From Aldehydirespirator sp965221605 (GTDB taxonomy: Bacteria; Actinomycetota; Acidimicrobiia; Acidimicrobiales; Aldehydirespiratoraceae): DNA of 64,000 nucleotides. A program made the position numbers and the translations under genes. Under the pieces are notes generated by a model, which saw only the letters and a program-made list of their open reading frames with translations, was not told where the DNA came from and did no database searches. This document shows, one piece after another, positions 17,226 through 25,071 of this stretch. The stretch is taken from positions 143,151 to 207,150 of the forward strand of contig CBDCSK010000002.1 in NCBI GenBank assembly GCA_965221605.1, given 5' to 3'. The stretch's first letter is position 1. Each line of letters begins with the position of its first letter.

Positions 17226-18587
17226 TCAGCCGGCGCCGGGCACCCAGCCGGTGCCCGCCAGCGGAACTTTAGCCATTGCGGCCGCCTCTACGGTCAGCGC
17301 AGCCAGGTCCTCGGGCTCGAGGTTCAGCACGTGCGACTTGCCGTTGGCCCGGGCCAGGATCTGGGTCTCGATGGTGAGCACCTGCAGGTAGTTGGCCAGG
17401 CGCCTCCCGGCCAGCACCGGATCGAGGCGGGCCGACAGGTCGGGATCCTGGGTGGTGATCCCGGCCGGGTCGGTGCCGGCCTGGAAGTCCTCCCAGAAAC
17501 CGGCCGAGGTGCCGAGAGCCTGGTACTCGGCCTCGTAGGCGGGGTCATTGTCGCCGATGGCGATCAGTGCGGCGGTGCCGATCGAGGCCGCGTCGGCGCC
17601 GAGGGCCAGCGCCTTGGCCACGTCCGCGCCGGAGCGGATCCCACCCGCGACGATGAGCTTCACCTCCCGACGGTGCACGCCGAGCTCGCGCAGGGCCCGC
17701 ACCGACTCGCCGATGGCGGCCAGCGTGGGGATGCCGACATGCTCGATGAACACGTCCTGGGTGGCCGCGGTGCCTCCCTGCATGCCGTCCACCACCACCG
17801 CGTCGGCGCCGGACTTGACCGCCAGCGCCGTGTCGTAGTAGGGGCGGGCCGCACCCACCTTCACATAGATCGGGACCTGCCAGTCGGTGATCTCCCGCAG
17901 CTCGCCGATCTTGATCTCGAGGTCGTCGGGACCGGTCCAGTCGGGGTGGCGGCAAGCCGAGCGCTGGTCGATCCCGGTGGGAAGGGTGCGCATCTCGGCC
18001 ACCCGCTCGGTGATCTTCTGGCCCAGCAGCATCCCGCCCCCGCCCGGCTTGGCCCCCTGGCCCACCACCACCTCGATGGCGTCGGCCACCCGCAGATGGT
18101 CGGGGTTCATGCCGTAGCGCGACGGCAGGTACTGGTACACCAGCGTCTCGGAGTGCTGCCGCTCCTCCTCGGTCATGCCGCCGTCGCCGGTGGTAGTGGA
18201 CGTGCCTGCGGCGCTGGCGCCCCGGCCGAGGGCCTCCTTGGCCTGAGCCGACAGCGAGCCGAAGCTCATGCCGGCGACGGTGACCGGGATCTTCAGGTGC
18301 ACCGGACGCTCGGCCCGGTCCTCGCCGATGACCACGTCGGTGCCGCATGCCTCCCGGTAGCCCTCCAGCGGGTAGCGGGACATCGATGCGCCCAGGAACA
18401 CGAGGTCGTCGAGGGTGGGAAGGTGGCGCTTGGCCCCCCAGCCCCGGATGCGGTAGATGCCGGTGTTGGCGGCCCGGCGGATCTCGGCGATCACGTTGCG
18501 GTCGAAGGTGTACGACTCGCGCAGGTGCCAGAAGTCGGGATCGGAGGATTCAGCGGGCTCGACGCCGTCGGGCAGTGGCGCGGTCAT
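17226..18587 (-). CDS. glxD: Glutamate synthase-like FMN subunit (GlxD / N-methylglutamate synthase MgsC type)
   Basis: The 453-residue FMN-binding TIM-barrel protein is like the synthase domain of GltB (FGSLSAQAKEALGRGASAAG, GQGAKPGGGGMLLGQKI, GGIRSGADVAKALALGADA). The C-terminal part shows the GlxD/MgsC-type replacement of the cysteine cluster: where GltB has its [3Fe-4S] cysteines this chain reads GDNDPAYEAEYQALG and later DPAGITTQDP. I see no cluster ligands there. GlxD/MgsC joins GlxB and GlxC to make N-methylglutamate from methylamine-derived precursors and glutamate. The ATG at 18587 overlaps the glxC stop as ATGA. A longer frame reading back to 19619 is an antisense-like artefact of GC bias. 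Confidence 0.88.
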   Translation of the reverse strand: MTAPLPDGVEPAESSDPDFWHLRESYTFDRNVIAEIRRAANTGIYRIRGWGAKRHLPTLDDLVFLGASMSRYPLEGYREACGTDVVIGEDRAERPVHLKIPVTVAGMSFGSLSAQAKEALGRGASAAGTSTTTGDGGMTEEERQHSETLVYQYLPSRYGMNPDHLRVADAIEVVVGQGAKPGGGGMLLGQKITERVAEMRTLPTGIDQRSACRHPDWTGPDDLEIKIGELREITDWQVPIYVKVGAARPYYDTALAVKSGADAVVVDGMQGGTAATQDVFIEHVGIPTLAAIGESVRALRELGVHRREVKLIVAGGIRSGADVAKALALGADAASIGTAALIAIGDNDPAYEAEYQALGTSAGFWEDFQAGTDPAGITTQDPDLSARLDPVLAGRRLANYLQVLTIETQILARANGKSHVLNLEPEDLAALTVEAAAMAKVPLAGTGWVPGAG

Positions 18588-19294
18588 CGGCTCACGTTCC
18601 CGGTAGTGGCCTCGAGAGAATCCACGTCGTCGATGGTGAAGTTGTAGAGACGCCGGGCCGAGCCGTAGCGGCGGAACTGGGACACCTCCGCGCCGTCCGT
18701 CGCAGGGGCGGCGGCGGTGAGCAGGCTCCGCAACGTCTCCACGTGCTCGGGGCGCATCTCCTTCTCGATGCAGTCGGCGCCCAGCGACTCGACGTCGCCC
18801 CGCACGAAGATCCGGGCCTCGTAGATGGAGTCGCCCAGGTCGGCGGCCGCGTCGCCGCACACCACCAGATTCCCGGCCTGGGCCATGAACGCGCTCATGT
18901 GGCCGACATTGCCGCCCACCACGATGTCGACGCCCTTCATGGAGATGCCGCAGCGAGCGCCCGCGTTGCCGCCCACCACCACCAGGCCGCCGCAGCCGGT
19001 GGCGGCGGCCGACATGGTGGCGTTGCCGGTGATGCGCACCTCCCCGGACATGATGTTCTCGGCCAGTCCGGTGCTGGCGTTGCCCTCCACAAGCACCCGG
19101 CCCTGCTGATGCATCCCGGCGCAGTAGTAGCCGACCGAGCCCCGCACCGCCACGTCTATGTCCGCGGTGATGCCGCAGGCCACCGCATGAGCACCGCGGG
19201 GGTTGACGACTTCGAACGACTCGCCGCCGGAGGCGTCGTGCAGGGCCTGGTTGAGAGCGCGCCGGGTCGTGGAGGCCAGGTCGAAGGTGATCAC
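18584..19294 (-). CDS. glxC: Glutamate synthase alpha-subunit C-terminal-like protein (GlxC / MgsB type)
   Basis: The 236-residue protein is made of the GXGXG beta-helix domain found at the C-terminus of glutamate synthase. Repeating strands include VAVRGSVGYYCAGMH, GEVRITGNATMSAAATGCGG and GGNAGARCGISMKGVDIVVG. In N-methylglutamate synthase this is the second of three subunits. The start is the GTG at 19294, which overlaps the glxB stop (GTGA); the protein then begins MITFDLASTT. An upstream in-frame ATG would overlap glxB by about 50 bases and is not needed. It is coupled at both ends to glxB and glxD. Confidence 0.88.
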   Translation of the reverse strand: MITFDLASTTRRALNQALHDASGGESFEVVNPRGAHAVACGITADIDVAVRGSVGYYCAGMHQQGRVLVEGNASTGLAENIMSGEVRITGNATMSAAATGCGGLVVVGGNAGARCGISMKGVDIVVGGNVGHMSAFMAQAGNLVVCGDAAADLGDSIYEARIFVRGDVESLGADCIEKEMRPEHVETLRSLLTAAAPATDGAEVSQFRRYGSARRLYNFTIDDVDSLEATTGNVSR

Positions 19295-20190
19295 GCGGCC
19301 AGGCTCCAGGTGTATATGCGGGCCGGCTCGGGCTCCCATATCTCAGCGTGGGTGGCGCCCGGCAGGCGGGCGATGGCCCGGTACTCCGACGACATGGCCA
19401 CCCAGTCGTCGGTCTCGGCCACCACCGCCGGCTTGCAGGCGATGGGGTCGCGCAGGATGGCGAACCCGTCGGCCACGCCGATCGCGAAGGTGTAGAAGCC
19501 GTCGAGGTCCTCGAGGGCGCCTTCGAGCGCCTGCGAGATCGTGTCGCCCGAGCGCATCCGCCACGACAGGTAGCCGGCGGCCACTTCGGAGTCGTTCTCG
19601 GTCTGGAACGACTCGCCATGGCCTTCCAGGAAGCGCCGCAGACGGTTGTGGTTGGACAGCGACCCGTTGTGGACCAGGCAGGTGTCGGCCCCGGTTGCGA
19701 ACGGATGGGAGCCGTTGGTGGTGACCGCCGACTCGGTGGCCATGCGGGTATGGGCGAGAGCGTGGGTGCCGGTGCGCGAGCCCAGGTCGTACCGCTCGGC
19801 CACCAGGTCGGGGTCGCCCACGGCCTTGTACAGCTCGATCTGGGAGCCGTAGCTCAACACGGTGGCGCCGACCACGTTGTCGATGATCCACTGGCGGGCG
19901 GCCCGGCCGTCACCGTCGGTGGAGAAGACCGCGTGGTCGTGCACGCCCCGGACGGTCACTCCGGCCTCGAGCACCTTCTCCAGCGCGGCGGCCACGGGCC
20001 CCCAGTCCACCTCGATGCCCTCGGCTAGGACGGTGATGCGGGTGCGTCCCGGCGCCCCGGTGTCGTACGACGCGAACCCGGCGCTGTCGGGGCCCCGGTC
20101 GCGCATCTCCCGCAGCATCACCGCGGTCAGGCGGCCCAGCTCGTGGCGGTGGGTGTCGGTCTTGCAGAACAGGCCCACGATCCCGCACAT
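19291..20190 (-). CDS. glxB: Class II glutamine amidotransferase (GlxB / N-methylglutamate synthase MgsA type)
   Basis: The 299-residue Ntn-hydrolase has catalytic Cys2 immediately after the initiator methionine (MCGIVGLF), then DRGPDSAGFASY, the oxyanion-loop residues in CLVHNGSLSNHNRLRR, and NDSEVAAGYL. It is the first gene of glxBCD, and its short leader is shared with the divergent GlnT/GmaS gene. In the MgsABC enzyme this subunit handles the glutamine or gamma-glutamylmethylamide part. PurF or AsnB is excluded because the second domain of those enzymes is absent and glxC and glxD follow directly. Confidence 0.9.
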   Translation of the reverse strand: MCGIVGLFCKTDTHRHELGRLTAVMLREMRDRGPDSAGFASYDTGAPGRTRITVLAEGIEVDWGPVAAALEKVLEAGVTVRGVHDHAVFSTDGDGRAARQWIIDNVVGATVLSYGSQIELYKAVGDPDLVAERYDLGSRTGTHALAHTRMATESAVTTNGSHPFATGADTCLVHNGSLSNHNRLRRFLEGHGESFQTENDSEVAAGYLSWRMRSGDTISQALEGALEDLDGFYTFAIGVADGFAILRDPIACKPAVVAETDDWVAMSSEYRAIARLPGATHAEIWEPEPARIYTWSLAA

Positions 20191-20366
20191 TGCACTACTC
20201 CCCCGCAGCCCCTGACCGTCCTGAGTCCGGCCCGCACGGTAGCGCCCGGCGCGCCCGAGACCTCAGCCCGGCGGACCGAGGCTCCGATTCCCCGACGGGG
20301 GGAACCTTGACTACTCTCGGGCGCCGCGACCCAGCCGACAGCGGCACGAACCACAGGGGGACCGAC
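20191..20366. promoter_or_regulatory. Divergent promoter region between glxB and the GlnT/GmaS gene
   Basis: These 176 bases separate two divergent genes of the same presumed pathway and must hold both promoters. A TTGACT hexamer at 20307-20312 could be a -35 box for the plus-strand gene, but no good -10 follows at 17 bases. An ACAGGGGGACC stretch ahead of the ATG at 20367 may serve as ribosome site. I see no convincing palindrome. Confidence 0.35.
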
Positions 20367-21734
20367 ATGGGAGCACTCGAGGAGATCCGGAGCCGGGTGG
20401 AGGCCGACGGCGTGGAGTTCATCTACGCCATGTTCGTGGAGATGCACGGCAAGCCGTGCGCCAAGCTCGTGCCGGTCGGTGCCCTGGATCCGCTGATGAG
20501 CGACGGCGCCGGGTTCGCGGGCTTCGCGGCCGGGCCGATGGGCCAGGACCCGTCGAGCCCCGACATCCTCGCCCTGCCCGACCCCGCCTCGTACATCCAG
20601 CTGCCGTGGCAGCCGAACGTGGCCGCCATGCAGTGCGACCCCACCGTGGAGGGCGAGCTGTGGCCCTACGCACCGAGGGTGATCCTGCGCCGGGCGCTGG
20701 AGGCCGCGGCCGAGCGCAACATCGTGCTCAAGTGCGGGGTCGAGGCCGAGTACTCGCTGGTGGTTCGCAACGACGACGGCTCGATAGCGGTGGCCGACGA
20801 CCGCGACTCCATGGCGCTGCCGTGCTACGACGCCAAGGGCCTGACCCGGATGCTGCCCCACCTGACCGCGGTGTCGAAGAACCTCGACGCCATGGGATGG
20901 GGCAACTACGCCAACGACCACGAGGACGCCAACGGTCAGTACGAGCAGAACTGGCAGTACGCCGACGCGCTCACCACCGCCGACCGGCTCATCCTCTTCC
21001 GGCTCATGGTGCACACCCTGGCCCAGCGCGACGGCCGCTACGCCACCTTCATGCCCAAGCCCTTCGCCGACAAGACCGGCAACGGCCTTCACATACACCT
21101 GAGCCTGTGGACCGGTGACACCGACGAGCCCCTGTTCATCGGCGGGGGAGCCGGCGGACCGGACACCAAGGGGCTGGGCCTCAGCGACACGGCGTACAAG
21201 TTCACCGGCGGCATCATCGATCACGCGTCGTCGCTGGTGGCGGTGCTGTGCCCCATCGTCAACTCCTACAAGCGCATGGGTGTCGGCGCCCCCACCTCGG
21301 GGGCCACCTGGGCGCCGGCCTACGCGGTGTACGGAGGCAACAACCGCACCCAGATGATCCGGGTGCCCGAGCCGGACCGCATCGAGATCCGCCTGGGCGA
21401 CGGCGCCGCCAACCCGTACCTCATGTTCGCGGCCACCCTGGCCTGCGGCCTCGACGGCATCGACCGCGACATCGACCCGGGCGAGCCCAACACGGACAAC
21501 CTGTACACCCTGTCGGCCGAGGAGATCGCGGCCAAGGGCATCGAGGCGCTGCCGCCCACGCTGCTGCACGCCGCCGACCGGCTCGCGTCCAATGACGTGA
21601 TCGGCCGGGGCCTGGGCGACACCGCCGAGGGCCCCTACCGCGACTACTACGTGAAGGTGAAGCGCGAGGAGTTCCTAGCCCACCACCATGTGGTCACCGC
21701 CGGCGAGGTGGACCAGTACCTCACCCTGTTCTGA
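20367..21734 (+). CDS. glnT: Type III glutamine synthetase: GlnT or gamma-glutamylmethylamide synthetase (GmaS)
   Basis: The 455-residue protein has the GlnT/GmaS pattern: AKLVPVGALDPLMSDGAGFA near the N-terminus, the IQLPWQPNVA segment, NDHEDANGQYEQNW, then ATFMPKPFADKTGNGLHIH (catalytic histidine region) and SGATWAPAYAVYGGNNRTQM with RIEIRLGDGAANPYL. GmaS and GlnT share these features and cannot be separated by eye. Adjacency to glxBCD, with a sox-type N-methyl dehydrogenase elsewhere in the window, favours ligation of methylamine to glutamate, first step of the N-methylglutamate pathway. I chose the ATG at 20367; an earlier frame start lacks conserved residues. Confidence 0.87.
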   Translation: MGALEEIRSRVEADGVEFIYAMFVEMHGKPCAKLVPVGALDPLMSDGAGFAGFAAGPMGQDPSSPDILALPDPASYIQLPWQPNVAAMQCDPTVEGELWPYAPRVILRRALEAAAERNIVLKCGVEAEYSLVVRNDDGSIAVADDRDSMALPCYDAKGLTRMLPHLTAVSKNLDAMGWGNYANDHEDANGQYEQNWQYADALTTADRLILFRLMVHTLAQRDGRYATFMPKPFADKTGNGLHIHLSLWTGDTDEPLFIGGGAGGPDTKGLGLSDTAYKFTGGIIDHASSLVAVLCPIVNSYKRMGVGAPTSGATWAPAYAVYGGNNRTQMIRVPEPDRIEIRLGDGAANPYLMFAATLACGLDGIDRDIDPGEPNTDNLYTLSAEEIAAKGIEALPPTLLHAADRLASNDVIGRGLGDTAEGPYRDYYVKVKREEFLAHHHVVTAGEVDQYLTLF

Positions 21735-21778
21735 CCCACACTCAAGCGCCATCGCTCGGCCTCTTAGACTCGCGGCCC

Positions 21779-22261
21779 ATGGCTGACGGCGCGCCGCTGC
21801 GCATCTGGACAGGCGCCGTGCTCGACGAGTGGATCGACTACAACGGCCACATGAACGAGGGCTTCTACGGCATGGTGTTCGGCCTGGCCAGCGACGAGTA
21901 CCTGGTCCGCATGGGCTTCGACGCGCACTACCGGGCCGCGACCGGCGGGTCGTTCTACACGGTGGAGACCCACATCGTCTTCGTCGACGAGCTGGCGGTG
22001 GACACGGCCCTGGCGGTGGACACCACCGTGGCCGGCGGCGACCCCAAGCGGGTCTACCTCTTCCACGAGCTGCGCCGCGCCGGTGACGGGGCGCCGGCCG
22101 CCACCCAGGAGTCGATGATGCTGCACGTCGACACCAACATTGACCGGGCAGTGCCCATGGGCGCGGACCTGTACGCCGTGCTGCGGGCCGACGCCGACGC
22201 CCACGCCGGGCTGCTGGACGGGGGCGCCACCGGCCGGGCCATCAGGTCCGTCGGCGCCTGA
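21779..22261 (+). CDS. 4HBT-fold thioesterase, betainyl-CoA thioesterase-like
   Basis: The 160-residue hot-dog-fold protein has DEWIDYNGHMNEGFYGMVFG at residues about 19-38. The D-x-N-G-H-M element is the active-site helix. Later segments FYTVETHIVFVDEL and KRVYLFHELRRAGDG, ending in SMMLHVDTN, closely match the thioesterase domain that follows L-carnitine dehydrogenase in many bacteria and releases glycine betaine from betainyl-CoA. It follows the GlnT/GmaS gene by 44 bases, which would link carnitine breakdown to the demethylases of this block. The carnitine dehydrogenase itself is not in the window. A general acyl-CoA thioesterase is the alternative. Confidence 0.75.
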   Translation: MADGAPLRIWTGAVLDEWIDYNGHMNEGFYGMVFGLASDEYLVRMGFDAHYRAATGGSFYTVETHIVFVDELAVDTALAVDTTVAGGDPKRVYLFHELRRAGDGAPAATQESMMLHVDTNIDRAVPMGADLYAVLRADADAHAGLLDGGATGRAIRSVGA

Positions 22262-22285
22262 TCCTCCCAGAGGGCGGCCAGGACG

Positions 22286-23191
22286 ATGACCGTGTCGTCC
22301 CGGGCCACGGAATGGCACCGGTTGGGGCTCGTGGCCGTGTCCGGGGCGGTGACCTGCTGGGGCGTCGGCAACATCCTCGTGCGCCAGGTGGACCTTCCCG
22401 GGCTCGAGTTGGCCTTCTGGCGGCTGGTGCTGAGCTCCGTAATCTACGTGGCGATCGTGCTGGCTCGGCGGGGCCGGTTGACGTGGGCCCAATTCCGAGC
22501 CTGCCTGCCTCCGGCGGTGATGATCGGGCTGTGGCTCCTCACCTTCTACGAGTCCATCAAGTCCACGACCGTCACCAACGTGTCCATGATCGTGTCGCTG
22601 TCACCGGTGGTGCTGCTGTGGGCGGCGGTTCGGCGGTTCGCCGAGCCGGTCACGCTCAAGCTGCTGGCGCTGGTGGCTGCTGCGGTGGCCGGAACCGCTC
22701 TAGTGCTCTTCGGCTCTACCTCGGTCGCCACCTGGAGCCTGCGGGGCGACGGGCTGGCCGTCCTGGCGCTGCTCTGCTTCTCAGCCAACATGGTGCTGTC
22801 CAAGGAGGCCCGCCAGAAGGTCGGCGTACTGGAATTCCAGGCGGTGGTGTGGACGGTGGCCATGGTCGTGGTCGCTCCCCCGGCGCTACTGCTGAGCGAC
22901 GGGCTGGCCCTTCCCGACATGGGTACCTGGCTGTGGGTCTTCGTACTCCTCGCCGTCCCGGGATCGGGCCATCTGCTGATGAACTGGGCCCACCGGCACG
23001 TCCGCATCACGGTCTCATCGATGGCCCTGCTGGGCGCGCCCCCCATCACGATGGTGGGTGCTGCTCTGTTCCTGGACGAACCGATCAAGATCGCCCAGGT
23101 GATCGGCGGGGCTGTCGTGCTCGCGGCGGTGGCTGCGGTGATCCGCCGCGACATCCAGATCACCGCCCGCCACGGCACCAGCACTGCCTGA
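22286..23191 (+). CDS. EamA/DMT-superfamily membrane transporter
   Basis: The 301-residue protein has about ten hydrophobic helices in two EamA repeats (AVTCWGVGNILVRQVDLPGLELAFWRLVLS in the first; the second runs from GDGLAVLALLCFSANMVLSKEA, ending with ALLGAPPITMVGAALFLDEPI). DMT exporters move amino acids, nucleosides or related solutes; the substrate is unknown. It follows the thioesterase gene by 24 bases and precedes proC by 26, so it may be in the same transcript. Confidence 0.85.
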   Translation: MTVSSRATEWHRLGLVAVSGAVTCWGVGNILVRQVDLPGLELAFWRLVLSSVIYVAIVLARRGRLTWAQFRACLPPAVMIGLWLLTFYESIKSTTVTNVSMIVSLSPVVLLWAAVRRFAEPVTLKLLALVAAAVAGTALVLFGSTSVATWSLRGDGLAVLALLCFSANMVLSKEARQKVGVLEFQAVVWTVAMVVVAPPALLLSDGLALPDMGTWLWVFVLLAVPGSGHLLMNWAHRHVRITVSSMALLGAPPITMVGAALFLDEPIKIAQVIGGAVVLAAVAAVIRRDIQITARHGTSTA

Positions 23192-23217
23192 AGACGGCGA
23201 GTTCTAGCATTAGAGGC

Positions 23218-24006
23218 ATGGCTCAGCTCCAGGTGATCGGCGGCGGCAAGATGGGCGAGGCCCTCCTGGTCGGACTCGTGGCCAGCGGCTGGGCAGAGTC
23301 CGGTGAGCTGCACGTGGTCGAGCCCGACCCTGCCCGGCGCGACGCCCTCACCGACGCGGCGCCGGGCGTCTCGGTGTCGAGCGGTCCCATCGCTGATGCC
23401 GATGCGGTCATCGCGGTGAAGCCCGACGTGGTTGCCGCCGTGCTGCCCGCGCTCGCCGCGGCCGGCGTGGGCCGGGTGCTGTCGATCGCGGCCGGCGTGC
23501 GCACGGGCGCGATCGAGGCCGGGCTGACGCCGGGGACGCCGGTGGTGCGGGCCATGCCCAACACGCCCGCGCTGGTCGGCAAGGGCGCAGCCGCCATCGC
23601 GCCGGGATCAGCCGCGTCAGGTGACGACATCGACTGGGCCCGGGGGATCCTCGAAGCGGTCGGCACGGTCGCGGTCGTAGAAGAGGCCGACCTCGACGCG
23701 GTCACCGGCCTGTCGGGCAGCGGCCCCGCCTACCTGTTCAGGCTGGCCGAGGCGCTGAGGGCCGCGGGGACCGCCCAGGGTCTCGACCCGGACACCGCGG
23801 ATGCCCTGACCCGCCAGACGCTGCTGGGGGCCGCGTCGCTGTTGTCGGAGTCCGGGGAGGACCCGGGGCGCTTGCGCGACAACGTGACCTCACCGGGAGG
23901 AACCACGGCCGCCGGTCTCGCGGTGATGGACTCCGCCGACTTCATGGGCCTGATCGACCGGGTGGTGGACGCGGCCACCAGGCGCTCCCGGGAGCTGGGC
24001 CAGTGA
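23218..24006 (+). CDS. proC: Pyrroline-5-carboxylate reductase
   Basis: The 262-residue NAD(P)H-dependent enzyme makes proline from pyrroline-5-carboxylate. The N-terminal dinucleotide motif is VIGGGKMGEALL. Substrate-side signatures are VRAMPNTPALVGKGAAAI (residues about 104-121), LSGSGPAYLFRLAEAL and the ProC signature LRDNVTSPGGTTAAGL. Start is the ATG at 23218, since the reading frame extends far upstream inside the EamA gene only by chance. Its stop overlaps the GTG of the next gene (GTGA). Confidence 0.94.
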   Translation: MAQLQVIGGGKMGEALLVGLVASGWAESGELHVVEPDPARRDALTDAAPGVSVSSGPIADADAVIAVKPDVVAAVLPALAAAGVGRVLSIAAGVRTGAIEAGLTPGTPVVRAMPNTPALVGKGAAAIAPGSAASGDDIDWARGILEAVGTVAVVEEADLDAVTGLSGSGPAYLFRLAEALRAAGTAQGLDPDTADALTRQTLLGAASLLSESGEDPGRLRDNVTSPGGTTAAGLAVMDSADFMGLIDRVVDAATRRSRELGQ

Positions 24007-24944
24007 CATCGGGAGCGGTCCCCGGCCCGGGCGGCGCCTACGACACGATCTCGTTCCTCTCCGATTACGGCCACGACGACGAGTTCGTCGGGGTGGTGCA
24101 CTCGGTGATCGCCGCGATCGCGCCCCATGCCCGGGTGGTGGACGTGACTCACGGCATCGCCCCGTGCGATGTGCGCGCCGGCGGCCTGGCTCTGGCCCGG
24201 GCCGCTCAGTACCTCCTGCCCGGCGTGGTCCTCGCGGTGGTCGACCCCGGCGTGGGAACCAGCCGGCGGCCGGTGGCGGTGGAGGTGGGGGACGGCGCCT
24301 CGGTCCTGGTCGGGCCGGACAACGGGCTGCTGGCCCCGGCGGTAGCGCTCGTCGGCGGCGCCAGCCGGGCCGTGGAGCTGGCCGATCCCGAGTTCCGGCT
24401 CGAGGCCCAACCCGAGCTGGGATCGACCTTCGACGGCCGCGATGTGTTCGCACCCGCAGCCGCACACCTCTGCTGCGGTGTGCCCATCAGCGCCCTCGGG
24501 CCGCCCGTTGATCCGGCCACGCTCACACCCGGGATGCTGCCGGTCAGCAGTCGTGAGGGAGACGATCTGGTGGCCGAAGTGCTGTGGGTCGACCGCTTCG
24601 GGAACTGCCAGCTCAACCTCGATCCCGCCCAGCTGGACGATCTGGCTCCGGCAGGGGTACCGCTGCAGGTCGCGGCGGGTGAGGATCTCCGCACCGCCGA
24701 GCGGGTCGGTGCCTACGCCGACGTGTCGCCGGGCCGGGTGGGCTTGATAACCGATTCGAGCGGGCTGGTATCGCTGGCGATGCCACGGCAATCCGCCGCC
24801 GATGATCTCGGCCTCCACGAGGGGGCCGAGATCCGGATCGGTGCGGCGGCCGCCGGAGGCGCAGGCCGTGCGGCGGGCACGGCCACGCCGGTGGGCTTGG
24901 GACGCCGGCCGGCGGGGCCCGCAGGTCACGACATCGGAGGCTGA
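24003..24944 (+). CDS. SAM hydroxide adenosyltransferase family protein (DUF62)
   Basis: The 313-residue protein has the two-domain DUF62 fold: FLSDYGHDDEFVGVVHSVI near the N-terminus with the conserved aspartate, VDPGVGTSRRPVAVE, GPDNGLLAPA, and FGNCQLNL in the C-terminal domain. The family hydrolyses S-adenosylmethionine to adenosine and methionine, and is related to fluorinase. Start is GTG overlapping the proC stop. The last 40 residues are Gly/Ala-rich and not conserved. Control of SAM level could matter next to methyl-transfer genes, but this is conjecture. Confidence 0.88.
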   Translation: MTSGAVPGPGGAYDTISFLSDYGHDDEFVGVVHSVIAAIAPHARVVDVTHGIAPCDVRAGGLALARAAQYLLPGVVLAVVDPGVGTSRRPVAVEVGDGASVLVGPDNGLLAPAVALVGGASRAVELADPEFRLEAQPELGSTFDGRDVFAPAAAHLCCGVPISALGPPVDPATLTPGMLPVSSREGDDLVAEVLWVDRFGNCQLNLDPAQLDDLAPAGVPLQVAAGEDLRTAERVGAYADVSPGRVGLITDSSGLVSLAMPRQSAADDLGLHEGAEIRIGAAAAGGAGRAAGTATPVGLGRRPAGPAGHDIGG

Positions 24945-24946
24945 AT

Positions 24947-25036
24947 ATGAGGCCAGGAACCACCATCGCACTGGTAGCCCTGATGGCGATCATCGTGATC
25001 GCCGCGGTGTTGCAGCTTTTCTTTCTGGCTCGCTGA
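24947..25036 (+). CDS. 29-residue single-span membrane peptide
   Basis: A short frame begins with ATG six bases after a perfect GGAGG and starts MRPGTTIALVALMAIIVIA. The peptide has a basic N-terminus, an uninterrupted hydrophobic helix from about residue 5 to 27 and a C-terminal AR. It lies two bases after the DUF62 stop and 35 before hemA. The strong ribosome site, the membrane-helix composition and the neat fit between genes argue for a real small protein. Function is unknown; it may regulate or tether something in the haem operon. Confidence 0.65.
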   Translation: MRPGTTIALVALMAIIVIAAVLQLFFLAR

Positions 25037-25071
25037 CAGGCCGCTGACGGGCGGCGATAACATCGCGCCCA

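Noticed and set aside
17226..19619. Extended glxD-frame protein of 797 residues including the glxC region
   Set aside because: Residues before the real ATG at 18587 are Arg/Gly-rich and unrelated; glxC in another frame is the true gene there.
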